This document shows positions 33,902 to 44,655 of a stretch of DNA of 64,000 bases, piece by piece. The DNA comes from Egicoccus sp. AB-alg2 (GTDB lineage Bacteria > Actinomycetota > Nitriliruptoria > Nitriliruptorales > Nitriliruptoraceae). A program made the position numbers and the translations under genes. Location: assembly GCF_041821065.1 (NCBI RefSeq), contig NZ_JBGUAX010000001.1:434001-498000 (forward strand). Reading direction: 5' to 3'. The number at the start of each line of letters is the position of its first letter. The first letter of the stretch is position 1. The notes under the pieces are model-generated. The model was not told where the DNA came from. It was given only the letters and a program-made list of their open reading frames with translations, and did no database searches.

Positions 33902-35686
33902 ATGGGTGCACGCAAGCTTGCCATCTCCCTCGGCGCCGTCGTCGCCGTGGCCCTGGCCGTCGTCCTGCTGCTGGCCGCGCTGCTCTGGTTCGTCCAGCGC
34001 GGCGAGATCCTGCCCAACACCGTCGTCGCCGGTGTCGAGGTGGGTGGGCTCACGCCGCCCGAGGCCGCCGACGCCCTCCGCGGCGTCGCCGACGCCCGCC
34101 GCGAGGACGCCGTGATCTTCTCGTTCGAGGACGAGGAGTACGTCATCGCCCCCGAGGACGTCGGGTTCGAGGTGGCCCTGGACGAGACGGTGGCGACCGC
34201 GGCCGCCCGAGGCCGCGAGGGCCTGCCGGGGGACGTCGCCGAGCGGGTGCGCAGCCTCTGGACCGCACGCGAGTACGCGCTGCAGGAACGACACGACGAC
34301 GCGCTGCTCGCCGCACGGGTCGACGAGATCGCCGGCGAGGTCGACCGTGAGCCCTTCGCCGGGACCGTCGAGGCCGACCCCGACTCGCTGGAGGTCCGTG
34401 TCGAGCGGCCGCGCGGCGGCGCGAGCGTCCAGCGCGACGAGCTCACCGAGGTGCTGACGCGCGCGATGCTCGATCCGGGGCCGGACGAGGTGGACCTGCC
34501 GGTGGAGACCACGCCGCAGCCGGTGTCCGACGAGGACGTCGACCGTGTGGCCGACCAGGTCGAGGGCGCGGTGGCCGCCCCGCTGACGCTGCAGGCCGCG
34601 GACACCAGCCTCACCCTCGAGCCCGCGACGATCGCCCGGCTCATCGACGTCGTCGAATCCGGCGACGGGGAGGACGCCACGCTGGCCATCGAGGTCACGC
34701 CCGAGCGGATCGAGGAGGTCCTCGGCGACGCGGTGCGCCGCTTCGACGTCGAGCCGGAGAACGCCCGCTTCGTCGTCGACCGCTCGCCACCGTCGCGCTT
34801 CGACGACGCCGGCTCGACGACGTTCACGCCGATCGAGGCACCGGCGACGGTCGAGGGTGGCAGCGACGGCACGCGCTTCGAGCCCGAGGCGGCGGCCGAG
34901 CAGCTGACGACGCTGTTCGCGGAGAACGTCCGTGAGGCCGACCTCGAGGTCGAGGTCGTGGAGCCAGAGCTGCCGGCGGAGCGCGCCGAGGACCTGCGCC
35001 CGACGCACGTGATCGGCACCTTCACGACCTATTACACCGCCGGTCAGCCGCGCACCCAGAACATCCAGCGACTGGCCGACGTCATCGACGACACGGTCGT
35101 GCTGCCCGGCGAGCAGTTCTCCATCAACGAGATCTCCGGGGAGCGCCGCTGCGACAAGGGGTACGTCGAGGCCGGCACGATCGTGCAGGGCGAGCTGGTC
35201 GACACCTGCGGTGGCGGGGTGTCGCAGTTCGGGACCACGACCTTCAACGCGGCCTTCTTCGCCGGCGTGCAGCTCGACCAGTGGAAGGCCCACTCCTGGT
35301 ACATCTCCCGGTACCCGATGGGACGGGAGGCGACCCTCTCCTACCCGGTGCTGGACGTGGTCTTCACCAACACGACCGACGCCGCGATCGTCGTCCGGGC
35401 CTCGTACACGTCCGAGTCGGTGACGGTGACCCTCTACGGGCAGCCGATCGCCGACGCCGTGCGCGCCGAGCACGGCCAGCCCACGAACCGGACGACCCCG
35501 CAGACCCAGACCCGCACCACCAGCGAGCTGTCCTGCGGCCAGGAGCGCGAGGTCCAGGGGCAGACCGAGGGGTTCACCGTCGAGGTCGTGCGCACGGTCG
35601 AGCGCACCGGCGGCGACCGCGACCAGCAGACGATCCGAACGGTCTACTCGCCGCAGAACCGCATCGTCGAACGCGGGGCCTGCTGA
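33902..35686 (+). CDS. VanW family protein with peptidoglycan-binding-like repeats
   Basis: The product has 594 residues. A membrane anchor (LGAVVAVALAVVLLLAALLWFV) is followed by two YoaR/PG-binding-4-like modules (VAGVEVGGLTPPEAADALRG, repeated in weaker form) and a VanW domain with FTTYYTAG, LPGEQFSINE, CGGGVSQFGTTTFNAAFFAG and HSWYISRYPMGREATL. A short G5-like tail closes the protein. VanW domains accompany glycopeptide-resistance and wall genes, with unknown chemistry. A TACGCT box at 33832-33837 would give a leader of about 58 nt. Confidence 0.87.
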   Translation: MGARKLAISLGAVVAVALAVVLLLAALLWFVQRGEILPNTVVAGVEVGGLTPPEAADALRGVADARREDAVIFSFEDEEYVIAPEDVGFEVALDETVATAAARGREGLPGDVAERVRSLWTAREYALQERHDDALLAARVDEIAGEVDREPFAGTVEADPDSLEVRVERPRGGASVQRDELTEVLTRAMLDPGPDEVDLPVETTPQPVSDEDVDRVADQVEGAVAAPLTLQAADTSLTLEPATIARLIDVVESGDGEDATLAIEVTPERIEEVLGDAVRRFDVEPENARFVVDRSPPSRFDDAGSTTFTPIEAPATVEGGSDGTRFEPEAAAEQLTTLFAENVREADLEVEVVEPELPAERAEDLRPTHVIGTFTTYYTAGQPRTQNIQRLADVIDDTVVLPGEQFSINEISGERRCDKGYVEAGTIVQGELVDTCGGGVSQFGTTTFNAAFFAGVQLDQWKAHSWYISRYPMGREATLSYPVLDVVFTNTTDAAIVVRASYTSESVTVTLYGQPIADAVRAEHGQPTNRTTPQTQTRTTSELSCGQEREVQGQTEGFTVEVVRTVERTGGDRDQQTIRTVYSPQNRIVERGAC

Positions 35687-35699
35687 GGGCCTGTCCCGC

Positions 35700-36296
35700 T
35701 CAGCGCACCGGTCGGACGCGAACGCCCGGCGGGCGGCCCCACAGACCCGGGCCGTCACCGCGGGGCGGCCGGACACGGGCAGGCGGCGCCGGTGCGGGCG
35801 CCAATGGCGGAGGCAGGTCCGCCGTGCCGGGGCGCAGCAGCACCACGGGGCGACGCCACCGGCCCTGTGGCTCCGCGATCCACCCGTCGATGCGGGCCTC
35901 GACCTGCATCCCCGCATCGAGCCGCGGTGCCAACCGGGCGGCCACCTGTCGGTCGAGGTAGCCGATGCGCCAGCTCGTCGCCGTGTCCGTCGCCCCGTCC
36001 GCCATCGCCCCGGACGGGGCCGTCGCTCCCCCGGTCGGGTCCGCCGCTAGCCCGGCCGGGTCCGACGTTCCCCCGGCCGCCGCCGTCCCCCCGGCCGGCA
36101 CCGTCCACACGGCGACCGCGTACGGGTCGGCCGGGTTGGCCGGTTCCCGGCGCAGTTGCAACGGCTGGCCCGGATGCGGGGCCGGCGCACCGGCGGGACG
36201 GGCGGCGAACGCGTGGCCCCGCACCGGCGTCCGGAACGCGCGGAGCGCGGCACCGATGGGCGGGGCCGAGGGCGAGTGGTGGCGGAGGTCGGTCAC
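35700..36296 (-). CDS. HIRAN-domain protein
   Basis: The product has 198 residues. The HIRAN pattern is visible: HAFAARPAG, then LQLRREPANPADPYAVAVW, then IGYLDRQVAARLAPRLDAG. HIRAN domains bind damaged or 3'-ended single-stranded DNA and are found fused or linked to helicases and nucleases. An Ala/Gly/Thr-rich insertion splits the domain, and the tail is Pro/Arg-rich. The GTG start overlaps the stop of the RecB-like nuclease gene (GTGA), which supports a shared DNA-repair role. Confidence 0.75.
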   Translation of the reverse strand: MTDLRHHSPSAPPIGAALRAFRTPVRGHAFAARPAGAPAPHPGQPLQLRREPANPADPYAVAVWTVPAGGTAAAGGTSDPAGLAADPTGGATAPSGAMADGATDTATSWRIGYLDRQVAARLAPRLDAGMQVEARIDGWIAEPQGRWRRPVVLLRPGTADLPPPLAPAPAPPARVRPPRGDGPGLWGRPPGVRVRPVR

Positions 36297-37339
36297 GGCC
36301 CGAGCATCCCGGACGGCTGTGACAGGGCCTGTTGCCGGCGGGCCTCGGCCGCCGTCTCGCAGGTGTCCTCGCGGGCGCAGTAGTGGCACCAGGCGCCGCC
36401 GCGCAGGCGCAGGTCCTCCTCGGGCGCGTCGGCGAGACGCACGAGCTGCGCGACCCCGTCGAGCACTCGTCGCACGGTGACGAGCAGCGTCTCCGCACGC
36501 AGGGACTCCACCTCCGCCCGGCCCTCGGTGACGTAGAAGGTCGCCCAGCGAAACGGCAGACGACCGGCCGCCAGCGCGACCAGCAGCGCGTAGAACCGCA
36601 GCTCGTGGCGGTCGTGCTGGGCGCGCGGCCGACCCGTCTTGAGATCGACGACGAGCGTGCGGGCGCGATCGTCGCGGCGGGGGCTGACCAGCACCAGGTC
36701 CGGCACGCCCCGCAGCACCACGCGCCCGCCCGCCAGCCGCACTTCCACGGGACGTTCGACGTGGGCCTGCACGCTGCCCGGCGGCAGCGGTGGCCACACC
36801 TCGCGGAAGCCGACGAGGAGTCCGGTCACCTCGTCGCGCAGGCACTGCGCGTCCGCAGCGGGCAGGTCGTTGAGCCAGCGGGACAACGACGCCGGGTCGC
36901 CCGGCCGGCGCGACGCCTCGGCCTGCCAGACGCGCCCGACGACGGCCGCGGGCGTGTCGGCGCGGGCCTCGTGCCAGTCCTGCTCGACGGCGAGGTGGGT
37001 GAGCGTGCCCCGTGCGTTGGCCCAGGAGTGCGCATAGGGCTTCGGGTCGCGTTGCCAGCCGTCACAGGCCAGGCGCTCCAGCGCGCTCTTCGTCACGAGC
37101 AGCCGACCGCCGCGCGCCGCCGACGCGGCCTCGCTCAGCGCACCGTCCACCTCCGCGAGGCCCGCCTCCAGGCGCGCCCGCAGGTCACCTACCAGCGCCG
37201 GGTCGTCGGCCGGCCGCGGCAGGCCCCAGCCCAGCAGGTCCTCGGCCAGACGCCGGCGGGCCGGCAGGTCGAGGGCCAGTGCCCCCGTCGCCAGTGCCGC
37301 CGTCGCCACCGTGTCCTTCGACACCCCCGGCTCCTCCAC
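36293..37339 (-). CDS. PD-(D/E)XK nuclease superfamily protein (RecB/Cas4/AddB-like, Fe-S type)
   Basis: The product has 348 residues. The nuclease core shows VVDLKTGRP (the D-xK of motif III), an upstream acidic residue in LRGVPDLVLVSP (motif II), and RFYALLVALAAG following. Four cysteines match the Cas4/AddB iron-sulfur pattern: one N-terminal (KSALERLACDGWQR) and three C-terminal (WCHYCAREDTC). No helicase gene is adjacent. A free-standing 5'-3' exonuclease in repair is the likeliest role. The GTG at 37339 has AAGGGG close by. The GTG at 37324 has a better-spaced AGGAG and may be the real start. Confidence 0.83.
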   Translation of the reverse strand: MEEPGVSKDTVATAALATGALALDLPARRRLAEDLLGWGLPRPADDPALVGDLRARLEAGLAEVDGALSEAASAARGGRLLVTKSALERLACDGWQRDPKPYAHSWANARGTLTHLAVEQDWHEARADTPAAVVGRVWQAEASRRPGDPASLSRWLNDLPAADAQCLRDEVTGLLVGFREVWPPLPPGSVQAHVERPVEVRLAGGRVVLRGVPDLVLVSPRRDDRARTLVVDLKTGRPRAQHDRHELRFYALLVALAAGRLPFRWATFYVTEGRAEVESLRAETLLVTVRRVLDGVAQLVRLADAPEEDLRLRGGAWCHYCAREDTCETAAEARRQQALSQPSGMLGP

Positions 37340-37472
37340 GTTCCCCTTGCCCGCCTCGCGACCGGTTGCAGGCTAGGACCCCGGTGTGACGCCGCCGTGG
37401 AGGCGTCCACAGCGGCCCCCGTGACGGTGCCCGCCCACCGCGGACCCCGCCGCACCCGAGGCGACGACCGGC

Positions 37473-38030
37473 TCACAGCCGGGCGAGCGCCCGGAGGTCG
37501 TCGTCGGACAGCTCCGGCGACACCAGCGTGCCCCCGGCCACCTCCAGCACGGGCACCCCGCCGATCCCCCGGCCGCGCAACATCAGCATGCGCTGACGCA
37601 ACTGCAGACGGGCGTCGCGGTCGTCGAGCGCCGCCCGTGCGGCGTCGAGGTCGAGACCGGCCCGGCCCGCCAGCGTCAGCAGCACCTCGGGGTCGCCGAG
37701 GTCGGCGTCGTCGTGCCAGTAGGCGCGCAGGCAGGTGGCCCGCCACGAGGCGCCCAGCCCGGCACGGCCCGCGACGCCGCCGATCACGTGGGCGCCCAGC
37801 GTCGGCGGTCGGCGGGTCGGGCGCCGCAGGTCGAGCCCCAGCTCCGCCGCGCGTGCCGCATGCCGCTCGAGCTCCTCGTACTGGTCGAGGGTGACGGGCA
37901 GCGCCGTGTCGAGCCCGAGCGGGTCGAAGCCCTCGAACGCCACCGCCACGCCGGCGTCGGCGAGCCGCTGCAGGCGCAGCAGTGCCACGACGCTGGCGGC
38001 GGAGGGGTAGTCGAAGTAGAGCGTGAGCAT
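37473..38030 (-). CDS. DsbA-fold thioredoxin-like protein (FrnE/HCCA-isomerase type)
   Basis: The product has 185 residues. The fold is suggested by an N-terminal beta strand YFDYPSAASVVALLRLQRLA, a helical insert, and the cis-proline region GIGGVPVLEVAGG. The CxxC of true DsbA is replaced by PSAAS, as in 2-hydroxychromene-2-carboxylate isomerase-like relatives, so disulfide exchange through two cysteines is unlikely. The substrate is unknown. It is divergent from the MOSC gene, with a TAGGCT -10-like element on this strand about 40 nt upstream. Confidence 0.72.
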   Translation of the reverse strand: MLTLYFDYPSAASVVALLRLQRLADAGVAVAFEGFDPLGLDTALPVTLDQYEELERHAARAAELGLDLRRPTRRPPTLGAHVIGGVAGRAGLGASWRATCLRAYWHDDADLGDPEVLLTLAGRAGLDLDAARAALDDRDARLQLRQRMLMLRGRGIGGVPVLEVAGGTLVSPELSDDDLRALARL

Positions 38031-38080
38031 GCGTGGCCGTCGGGCGCGCGCGTCGGCGGAGCGCGGCCGCGGCGGCAGCC

Positions 38081-38086
38081 TACGCT
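38081..38086 (+). promoter_or_regulatory. -10 box (TACGCT), leaderless transcript of the MOSC gene
   Basis: TACGCT ends 8 nt before ATG 38095, without a Shine-Dalgarno sequence. Confidence 0.5.
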
Positions 38087-38094
38087 CGCGCCCC

Positions 38095-38619
38095 ATGGAC
38101 GTCCGGACCCTGCTCGCCACCGTGCCGCGGCCCGGTCGCCTGGCCTGGATCGGTCTGCGCACCCGGCGCCGCGGACCGATGACCACGCCGGCGCTGGCCG
38201 AGGCCGTACCCGGCCTGGGCCTGCTCGGGGACCGCCGGGCCGAACGCGCACGCCCGGACCCGGCGGGCCGCCGTCAGGTCACCCTCGTGCAGGCCGAGCA
38301 CCTGCCGGTCCTGGCGACGCTGCTCGCGCGCGACGAGCCCGTGGACCCGGTCGCCCTCCGTCGCAACCTCGTCGTCGGCGGCGTGAACCTGCACGCCCTG
38401 GGCAAGCGCCGGTTCACCATCGGCGACGTGACCTTCGAGGCCACCGGCCCCTGCCACCCCTGCTCGCGGATGGAGGAGGAGCTCGGTCCCGGTGGCTACC
38501 AGGCGATGCGCGGCCACGGCGGCATCACCGCCCGCGTCCTGACGCACGGCACGATCCACCTCGGCGACCCGGTCGCCCTGTGTCCGCCCGGTGACGGACC
38601 GCTGGGCACCGCCACGTGA
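38095..38619 (+). CDS. MOSC-domain protein
   Basis: This 174-residue stand-alone MOSC (MoCo sulfurase C-terminal) domain shows LGLLGDRRAERAR near the N-terminus, RRNLVVGGVNLHAL in the middle and GPCHPCSRMEEELG near residue 125, where the conserved cysteine is expected. MOSC proteins handle molybdenum cofactor or reduce N-hydroxylated compounds (YiiM/mARC-like). MoeZ (48482) and a sulfurtransferase (38626) nearby fit a sulfur/Moco theme, but no molybdoenzyme lies in the window. Confidence 0.85.
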   Translation: MDVRTLLATVPRPGRLAWIGLRTRRRGPMTTPALAEAVPGLGLLGDRRAERARPDPAGRRQVTLVQAEHLPVLATLLARDEPVDPVALRRNLVVGGVNLHALGKRRFTIGDVTFEATGPCHPCSRMEEELGPGGYQAMRGHGGITARVLTHGTIHLGDPVALCPPGDGPLGTAT

Positions 38620-38625
38620 GTCGGC

Positions 38626-39471
38626 TCAGCCGGGCGCGTCGCCCATGGCGGCCGGGCGGTCCGGGTCGGCCGCCCATCCCGACCAGGACCCGACGTAGAG
38701 CCGGCCCGGGCGGCCGAGCCGCTCCAGCACCAGCAGGTCGAGCGTGGCGCTGACGCCGGAGCCGCAGTAGGCGACCACGTCGTCGGCGTCGAACACGCCG
38801 GCCGCCTCCCACCGCGCCCGCAGTTCCTCGTCGCCACGCAGCCGCCCGTCGTCGCCGAGGTTCTCGCCGACCGGCACGTTGACGGCGCCGGGCACGTGTC
38901 CGGGTCGCGGGTCGACCGGTTCGAACTCCCCCCGGTAGCGGGCTGCGGCGCGGGCATCGACGACCACGCTCGCCGGGTCCTTCGCCAGGCGGGCCACGGC
39001 GACCGCGTCGGCGAAGCGCTCCACGGGCCACGGCACGACGCGGCGGGTCACGGGCGTGCGCCGGACCGGGCCGGTCTCCAGCGGCCCGTCCCAGGCCGCC
39101 AGCCCCCCGTCGAGCAGGGCCGCCGGCTGCCCGATCACCCGCAGCAGCCACACCAGCCGGGCGGCGCTCGCCCCGCCACCCTGGTCGTAGGCGACGACCA
39201 GGACGTCGTCGGCGATGCCGAGCGCGCCGAGACCGGCGGCGAACGCCTCGGCGCTCGGCAACGGGTGCCGCCCGTCGGTCGGCTCGCCCGGGCCCGACAG
39301 CACGCCGCCGAGGTCGACGTACACCGCCCCGGGCAGGTGTCCGCGCAGATAGGTGTCCTCGCCCTCGCTGCCGTCCAGCGCCCAGCGGACGTCCGCCAGC
39401 ACCACCTCACGCTGGGCCTGCAGCCGTACCAGCGCCCGGGCAGCGATCACCGGCGGCACCTGCTCGCTCAT
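38626..39471 (-). CDS. Two-domain rhodanese: thiosulfate / 3-mercaptopyruvate sulfurtransferase
   Basis: The product has 281 residues. It has an N-terminal inactive rhodanese fold (VLADVRWALDG...GHLPGAVYVDL) and a C-terminal active fold with VVDARAAARYRGE, GHVPGAVNVP and the loop YCGSGVSATLDLL carrying the persulfide cysteine. A CGSGV(S/T)A loop is characteristic of 3-mercaptopyruvate sulfurtransferases, whereas rhodaneses usually have CRKGVTA. The ATG is preceded by AGGGAGG, and a TAGCGT -10 lies at 39524-39529 (minus). It is convergent with the MOSC gene. Confidence 0.88.
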   Translation of the reverse strand: MSEQVPPVIAARALVRLQAQREVVLADVRWALDGSEGEDTYLRGHLPGAVYVDLGGVLSGPGEPTDGRHPLPSAEAFAAGLGALGIADDVLVVAYDQGGGASAARLVWLLRVIGQPAALLDGGLAAWDGPLETGPVRRTPVTRRVVPWPVERFADAVAVARLAKDPASVVVDARAAARYRGEFEPVDPRPGHVPGAVNVPVGENLGDDGRLRGDEELRARWEAAGVFDADDVVAYCGSGVSATLDLLVLERLGRPGRLYVGSWSGWAADPDRPAAMGDAPG

Positions 39472-39542
39472 GGCGTGTCCTCCCTACGACGCACGACGGT
39501 GGTCGACGCCGACCGCCGGAGCGACGCTAGTCGTCCGATCAG

Positions 39543-39548
39543 TAGCCT
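39543..39548 (+). promoter_or_regulatory. -10 box (TAGCCT) of ppc
   Basis: TAGCCT lies 36 nt before the ATG. GGAG is found in the short leader. Confidence 0.4.
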
Positions 39549-39584
39549 CACGTCGAACCTGTCCCCCGTCCCGTTCGGAGACCC

Positions 39585-42323
39585 ATGGACCGCGAGGCCA
39601 CCAGCGCGCAGGTACGGCTGCTGGGCGACCTGCTCGGCCGGACCATCGCGCACATCGAAGGCGACGACCGACTCGACCTCGTCGAGCAGGTCCGTGCCCT
39701 GTCGGTCGCGGGCCGGCGCGGCGACGACGCGGCCGGCCCGGAGCTGACGAAGCTGCTCACCAACATCAGCGTCGACGACGCGTTCGTCGTGGTCAGCGCC
39801 TTCGCCGCCTGGTTCCGGCTCATCAACCTCACCGAGGACCAGGCCATGGTCCGCCAACTGACGGCCGACCGGATCCGCGCCGGTGAGGCGGGCCGGCCGC
39901 ACACCGAGACGCTGCTGGCCGCCGTACACACGCTGGCCGACTGGGGCCTGTCGGCGCAGCAGGCGGCCACCGCGATCGGCGAGGTGCAGGTCCGGCCCGT
40001 GCTGACCGCCCATCCGACGGAGTCGAAGCGCCGCACGACGCTGACGAAGCTGGCGCGGATCGCGGGCGCGTTGCGCGACCTGGACTCGCCGCTCGTGACC
40101 CCCGAGCACCGGGCCCACCTCGAGCGCTACCTCGCCGAGGAGATCGCCTCGCTGTGGCTGACCGACGAGACCCGGATCCGGCCGCCGTCGGTCATCGAGG
40201 AGGTCCGAAACGGGCTGTACTGGATCGAGTCGGTGCTGTTCGACCTCGTCCCCAAGCTGCATCGCGACCTGCGTGACGCGTTCGCGGCCGTCTACCCGGA
40301 CGAGCCGGTGGACGTGGGCGGCTTCCTGCGGATCGGCTCGTGGATCGGCGGCGACCGCGACGGCAACCCCAACGTCACCCCCGACGTCACCGAGCAGACC
40401 CTGCGCGAGCACCAGTTGCTCTCGCTCCGCCTGCTGCGCCGCAGCATCGACCGCCTGCACGCCCACCTGTCGGTCAGCGAGCGACGCGGCACCAGCACCG
40501 CGCTGGCCAACCGCGTCGCCGAACTGCGCGAGTTGCTGCCCGAGGAGGCGGCCGAGGTCGAGCGCAAGTACCCCTCGCAGCCGCACCGGCAGTTCCTCGC
40601 GCTGGTCTACCAGGTGCTGCTGGCCACCGAACGGCTCGCGCGCCGCCCCTGGCGCCACCGCGAGAGCGATCCCCGGGCCTACGCGCACGCCACCGAGCTG
40701 ATCGCCGACCTCGAGGTGCTGCGCGACAGCCTGCGCTCGGTGGGTGCGGGCCTCATCGCCGACGGCCGGCTGCGTTCGCTGCAGATCCAGGCCGAGGTGT
40801 TCGGGTTCCACCTCGTCACACTCGACGTCCGCCAGCACGCACGCCGCCACACGGCGGCACTGAAGACCGTGTTCGCCCGCTACGGCGAGTCGGATGCGTA
40901 CGACGAACTGGCCGAGGACGACCGGGTCGCGCTGCTGACCCGCGAGCTTCGCTCGCCGCGGCCGCTGGCGCCGGCGGTACTCGACTTCGACGAGCAGACC
41001 AACGAGACCCTCGAGGTGTTCCGGGTCATCCGCCGTGCCCACCAACGGCTGGGCGACAACGCGATCGACACCTACATCATCTCCATGACCGAGCAGGTCT
41101 CGGACGTGCTGGGCGTGCTGGTCATGGCCCGGGACGCCCGCTGCGACCACGGCCTGGACGTCGTGCCGCTGTTCGAGACGGTCGACGACCTCGTCCGCGC
41201 ACCCAAGGTGCTGGAGGCGCTGCTGACCTGCGAGCCCTACCGGCAGCACCTGCGCGACCGCGGCGACCACCAGCAGGTCATGATCGGCTACAGCGACTCC
41301 AACAAGGACGCGGGCTACCTCGCCGCGACCTGGCAGCTGCACCGGGCCCAGCGGGCGCTGGTCCGGGTCGCCGACGCGCACGGCGTGAAGCTGACCGTCT
41401 TCCACGGCCGCGGCGGCAGCATCGGCCGCGGCGGCGGGCCGGCAAACGCCGCGATCCGGGCCCAGCCGCCGGAGGCCGTCCGCGGACGGCTGAAGCTGAC
41501 CGAGCAGGGCGAGGTCATCGCCGCCCGCTACCGCGACCCCGTCCTCGCGCACCGCCACCTCGAGCAGATCCTGCACGCCGTGCTGCTGACCGCCGCGCCG
41601 GACCGCCCGCCGACCACGACGCAACGTGCCGACGAGGTGCTCGACGAGATGGCCGCGCTGGCCCGGAAGGCCTACCGCGACCTGGTCCACGACACCCCGC
41701 AACTGGTCGACTACCTGCACGAGGCCACGCCGCTGGACGCGATCGGGGAACTCAACATCGCCTCCCGGCCGGCCCGCCGTCAGGCCGGCCGCGGCATCGA
41801 GGACCTGCGCGCGATCCCGTGGGTGTTCGCCTGGACGCAGTGCCGGGTGCACCTGCCGGCCTGGTACGGACTCGGCTCCGCGATCCAGCAGTGGGCGGGC
41901 GACGACGACGCGCGCTGGCAGGAACTGCGCGAACTGGTCGAGGCCAGTCCCCTGCTGCAGACGATCCTCGACAACGTGGAGATGGCCCTGGCCAAGGCGG
42001 ACCTGCGCATCGCCAACGCGTACGCCGGCCTCGCGCGGGCGGAGGTCCGCGATGCCGTGTTCCCCCGCCTCCAGGAGGAGCACGAGCGCACCGTGGCCGC
42101 GCTGTTGCGCATGCGCGGCCACGACCGGCTGATCGAGGACCAGCCGGACCTCGTCGACGTGCTGCGGCTGCGCGACCCGTACCTCGATCCGTTGCACGGC
42201 GTCCAGGTGGCGCTGCTGCACCGGCTGCGCAACGAGGAGGATCCCGATCGTGTGCAGGCGCTGCGCGAGGCGGTGCTCGTGGCCACCAACGGCATCGCCT
42301 CGGGACAACGCAACACGGGCTGA
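39585..42323 (+). CDS. ppc: Phosphoenolpyruvate carboxylase
   Basis: This 912-residue enzyme carboxylates PEP to oxaloacetate, an anaplerotic step. All catalytic motifs are visible: VLTAHPTESKRRT with the catalytic histidine (about residue 140), GSWIGGDRDGNPNVT, MIGYSDSNKDAGYLAATW, FHGRGGSIGRGGGP, and the invariant C-terminus QRNTG. The length and the C-terminal motif fit the intact tetrameric enzyme. It competes with DAHP synthase (aroF, 5869) for PEP, although the genes are far apart. Confidence 0.96.
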   Translation: MDREATSAQVRLLGDLLGRTIAHIEGDDRLDLVEQVRALSVAGRRGDDAAGPELTKLLTNISVDDAFVVVSAFAAWFRLINLTEDQAMVRQLTADRIRAGEAGRPHTETLLAAVHTLADWGLSAQQAATAIGEVQVRPVLTAHPTESKRRTTLTKLARIAGALRDLDSPLVTPEHRAHLERYLAEEIASLWLTDETRIRPPSVIEEVRNGLYWIESVLFDLVPKLHRDLRDAFAAVYPDEPVDVGGFLRIGSWIGGDRDGNPNVTPDVTEQTLREHQLLSLRLLRRSIDRLHAHLSVSERRGTSTALANRVAELRELLPEEAAEVERKYPSQPHRQFLALVYQVLLATERLARRPWRHRESDPRAYAHATELIADLEVLRDSLRSVGAGLIADGRLRSLQIQAEVFGFHLVTLDVRQHARRHTAALKTVFARYGESDAYDELAEDDRVALLTRELRSPRPLAPAVLDFDEQTNETLEVFRVIRRAHQRLGDNAIDTYIISMTEQVSDVLGVLVMARDARCDHGLDVVPLFETVDDLVRAPKVLEALLTCEPYRQHLRDRGDHQQVMIGYSDSNKDAGYLAATWQLHRAQRALVRVADAHGVKLTVFHGRGGSIGRGGGPANAAIRAQPPEAVRGRLKLTEQGEVIAARYRDPVLAHRHLEQILHAVLLTAAPDRPPTTTQRADEVLDEMAALARKAYRDLVHDTPQLVDYLHEATPLDAIGELNIASRPARRQAGRGIEDLRAIPWVFAWTQCRVHLPAWYGLGSAIQQWAGDDDARWQELRELVEASPLLQTILDNVEMALAKADLRIANAYAGLARAEVRDAVFPRLQEEHERTVAALLRMRGHDRLIEDQPDLVDVLRLRDPYLDPLHGVQVALLHRLRNEEDPDRVQALREAVLVATNGIASGQRNTG

Positions 42324-42440
42324 GCCGGGCACCCGGCCGGGGTGGTGACCCGGCCGGAGGTCCCACATCTGAGGACCTTCCGCCCTGCTCCGCGTCGAGG
42401 AACCACTCGTACCGTGGGGCCCACGAGGAGGTGGTGCCCC
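42324..42440. other. Intergenic region with repeat and hairpin after ppc
   Basis: CACCCGGCCGG and GACCCGGCCGG are near-identical direct copies around 42330-42356. GGTCC/GGACC around CACATCTGA (about 42359-42377) could form a ppc terminator. A TACCGT -10 box for the next gene lies at 42410-42415. Confidence 0.4.
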
Positions 42441-42932
42441 GTGGAACGCACCGTTCGGGTCTTCCTGCCCATCCAGGGCGAGGCACGGTCACTGTTGGCC
42501 GTGTTCGTCGACGCGCCCGTCCGCTGGCTGCCCGAGGGGCACTACGGCGAGGGCAGCGGCATCGAGGCGACCGTGCGCGCCGGCGCGCTGTCGCGGACGG
42601 TGGTGGCCCGCGTGGGCGCCCCGTGGGTGGTGGGCTCGACGCACTGGCGCTCGCTGCAGTGGGACCCGCTGCACGACGACGGGCCGGCGCGGACCGACCG
42701 GTTCCTGCCCGCCTTCGACGGCGAGCTCGGGATGCACGTCGCCGGTGACGGGCGGATGACGCTGATCCTCGACGGTCGCTACGTGCCACCGGGCGGTGCC
42801 GTCGGTGCCGCCCTGGACGGTGTGGCGCTCGGACGGCTGGCCCAGCGCAGCCTCGAGCGCTTCCTCGAGGACGTCGCCGAGCGGCTGCAGGACGCCGCGC
42901 TGTCCGACGCCGCCCGCAGCGTCGCGACCTGA
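42441..42932 (+). CDS. Hypothetical protein, SRPBCC-like fold suspected
   Basis: The product has 163 residues. Alternating beta strands (RTVRVFLPIQGEARSLLAVFV, SRTVVARVGAPWVVGSTHWRSLQW, GRMTLILDGRYVPPGG) are followed by a long C-terminal helix (RLAQRSLERFLEDVAERLQ), the usual layout of START/SRPBCC ligand-binding proteins. There is no direct family match, so this is a fold guess. The GTG at 42441 has AGGAGG 9 nt upstream. Confidence 0.6.
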   Translation: MERTVRVFLPIQGEARSLLAVFVDAPVRWLPEGHYGEGSGIEATVRAGALSRTVVARVGAPWVVGSTHWRSLQWDPLHDDGPARTDRFLPAFDGELGMHVAGDGRMTLILDGRYVPPGGAVGAALDGVALGRLAQRSLERFLEDVAERLQDAALSDAARSVAT

Positions 42933-42969
42933 GCCCTCCGGAGGTCGGCGCGTCCTCGTGCGTGCCCGT

Positions 42970-44623
<1,654 letters not shown>

Positions 44624-44655
44624 TCCCTACGCCTGCCGATCCGAAAGTGCACGCC

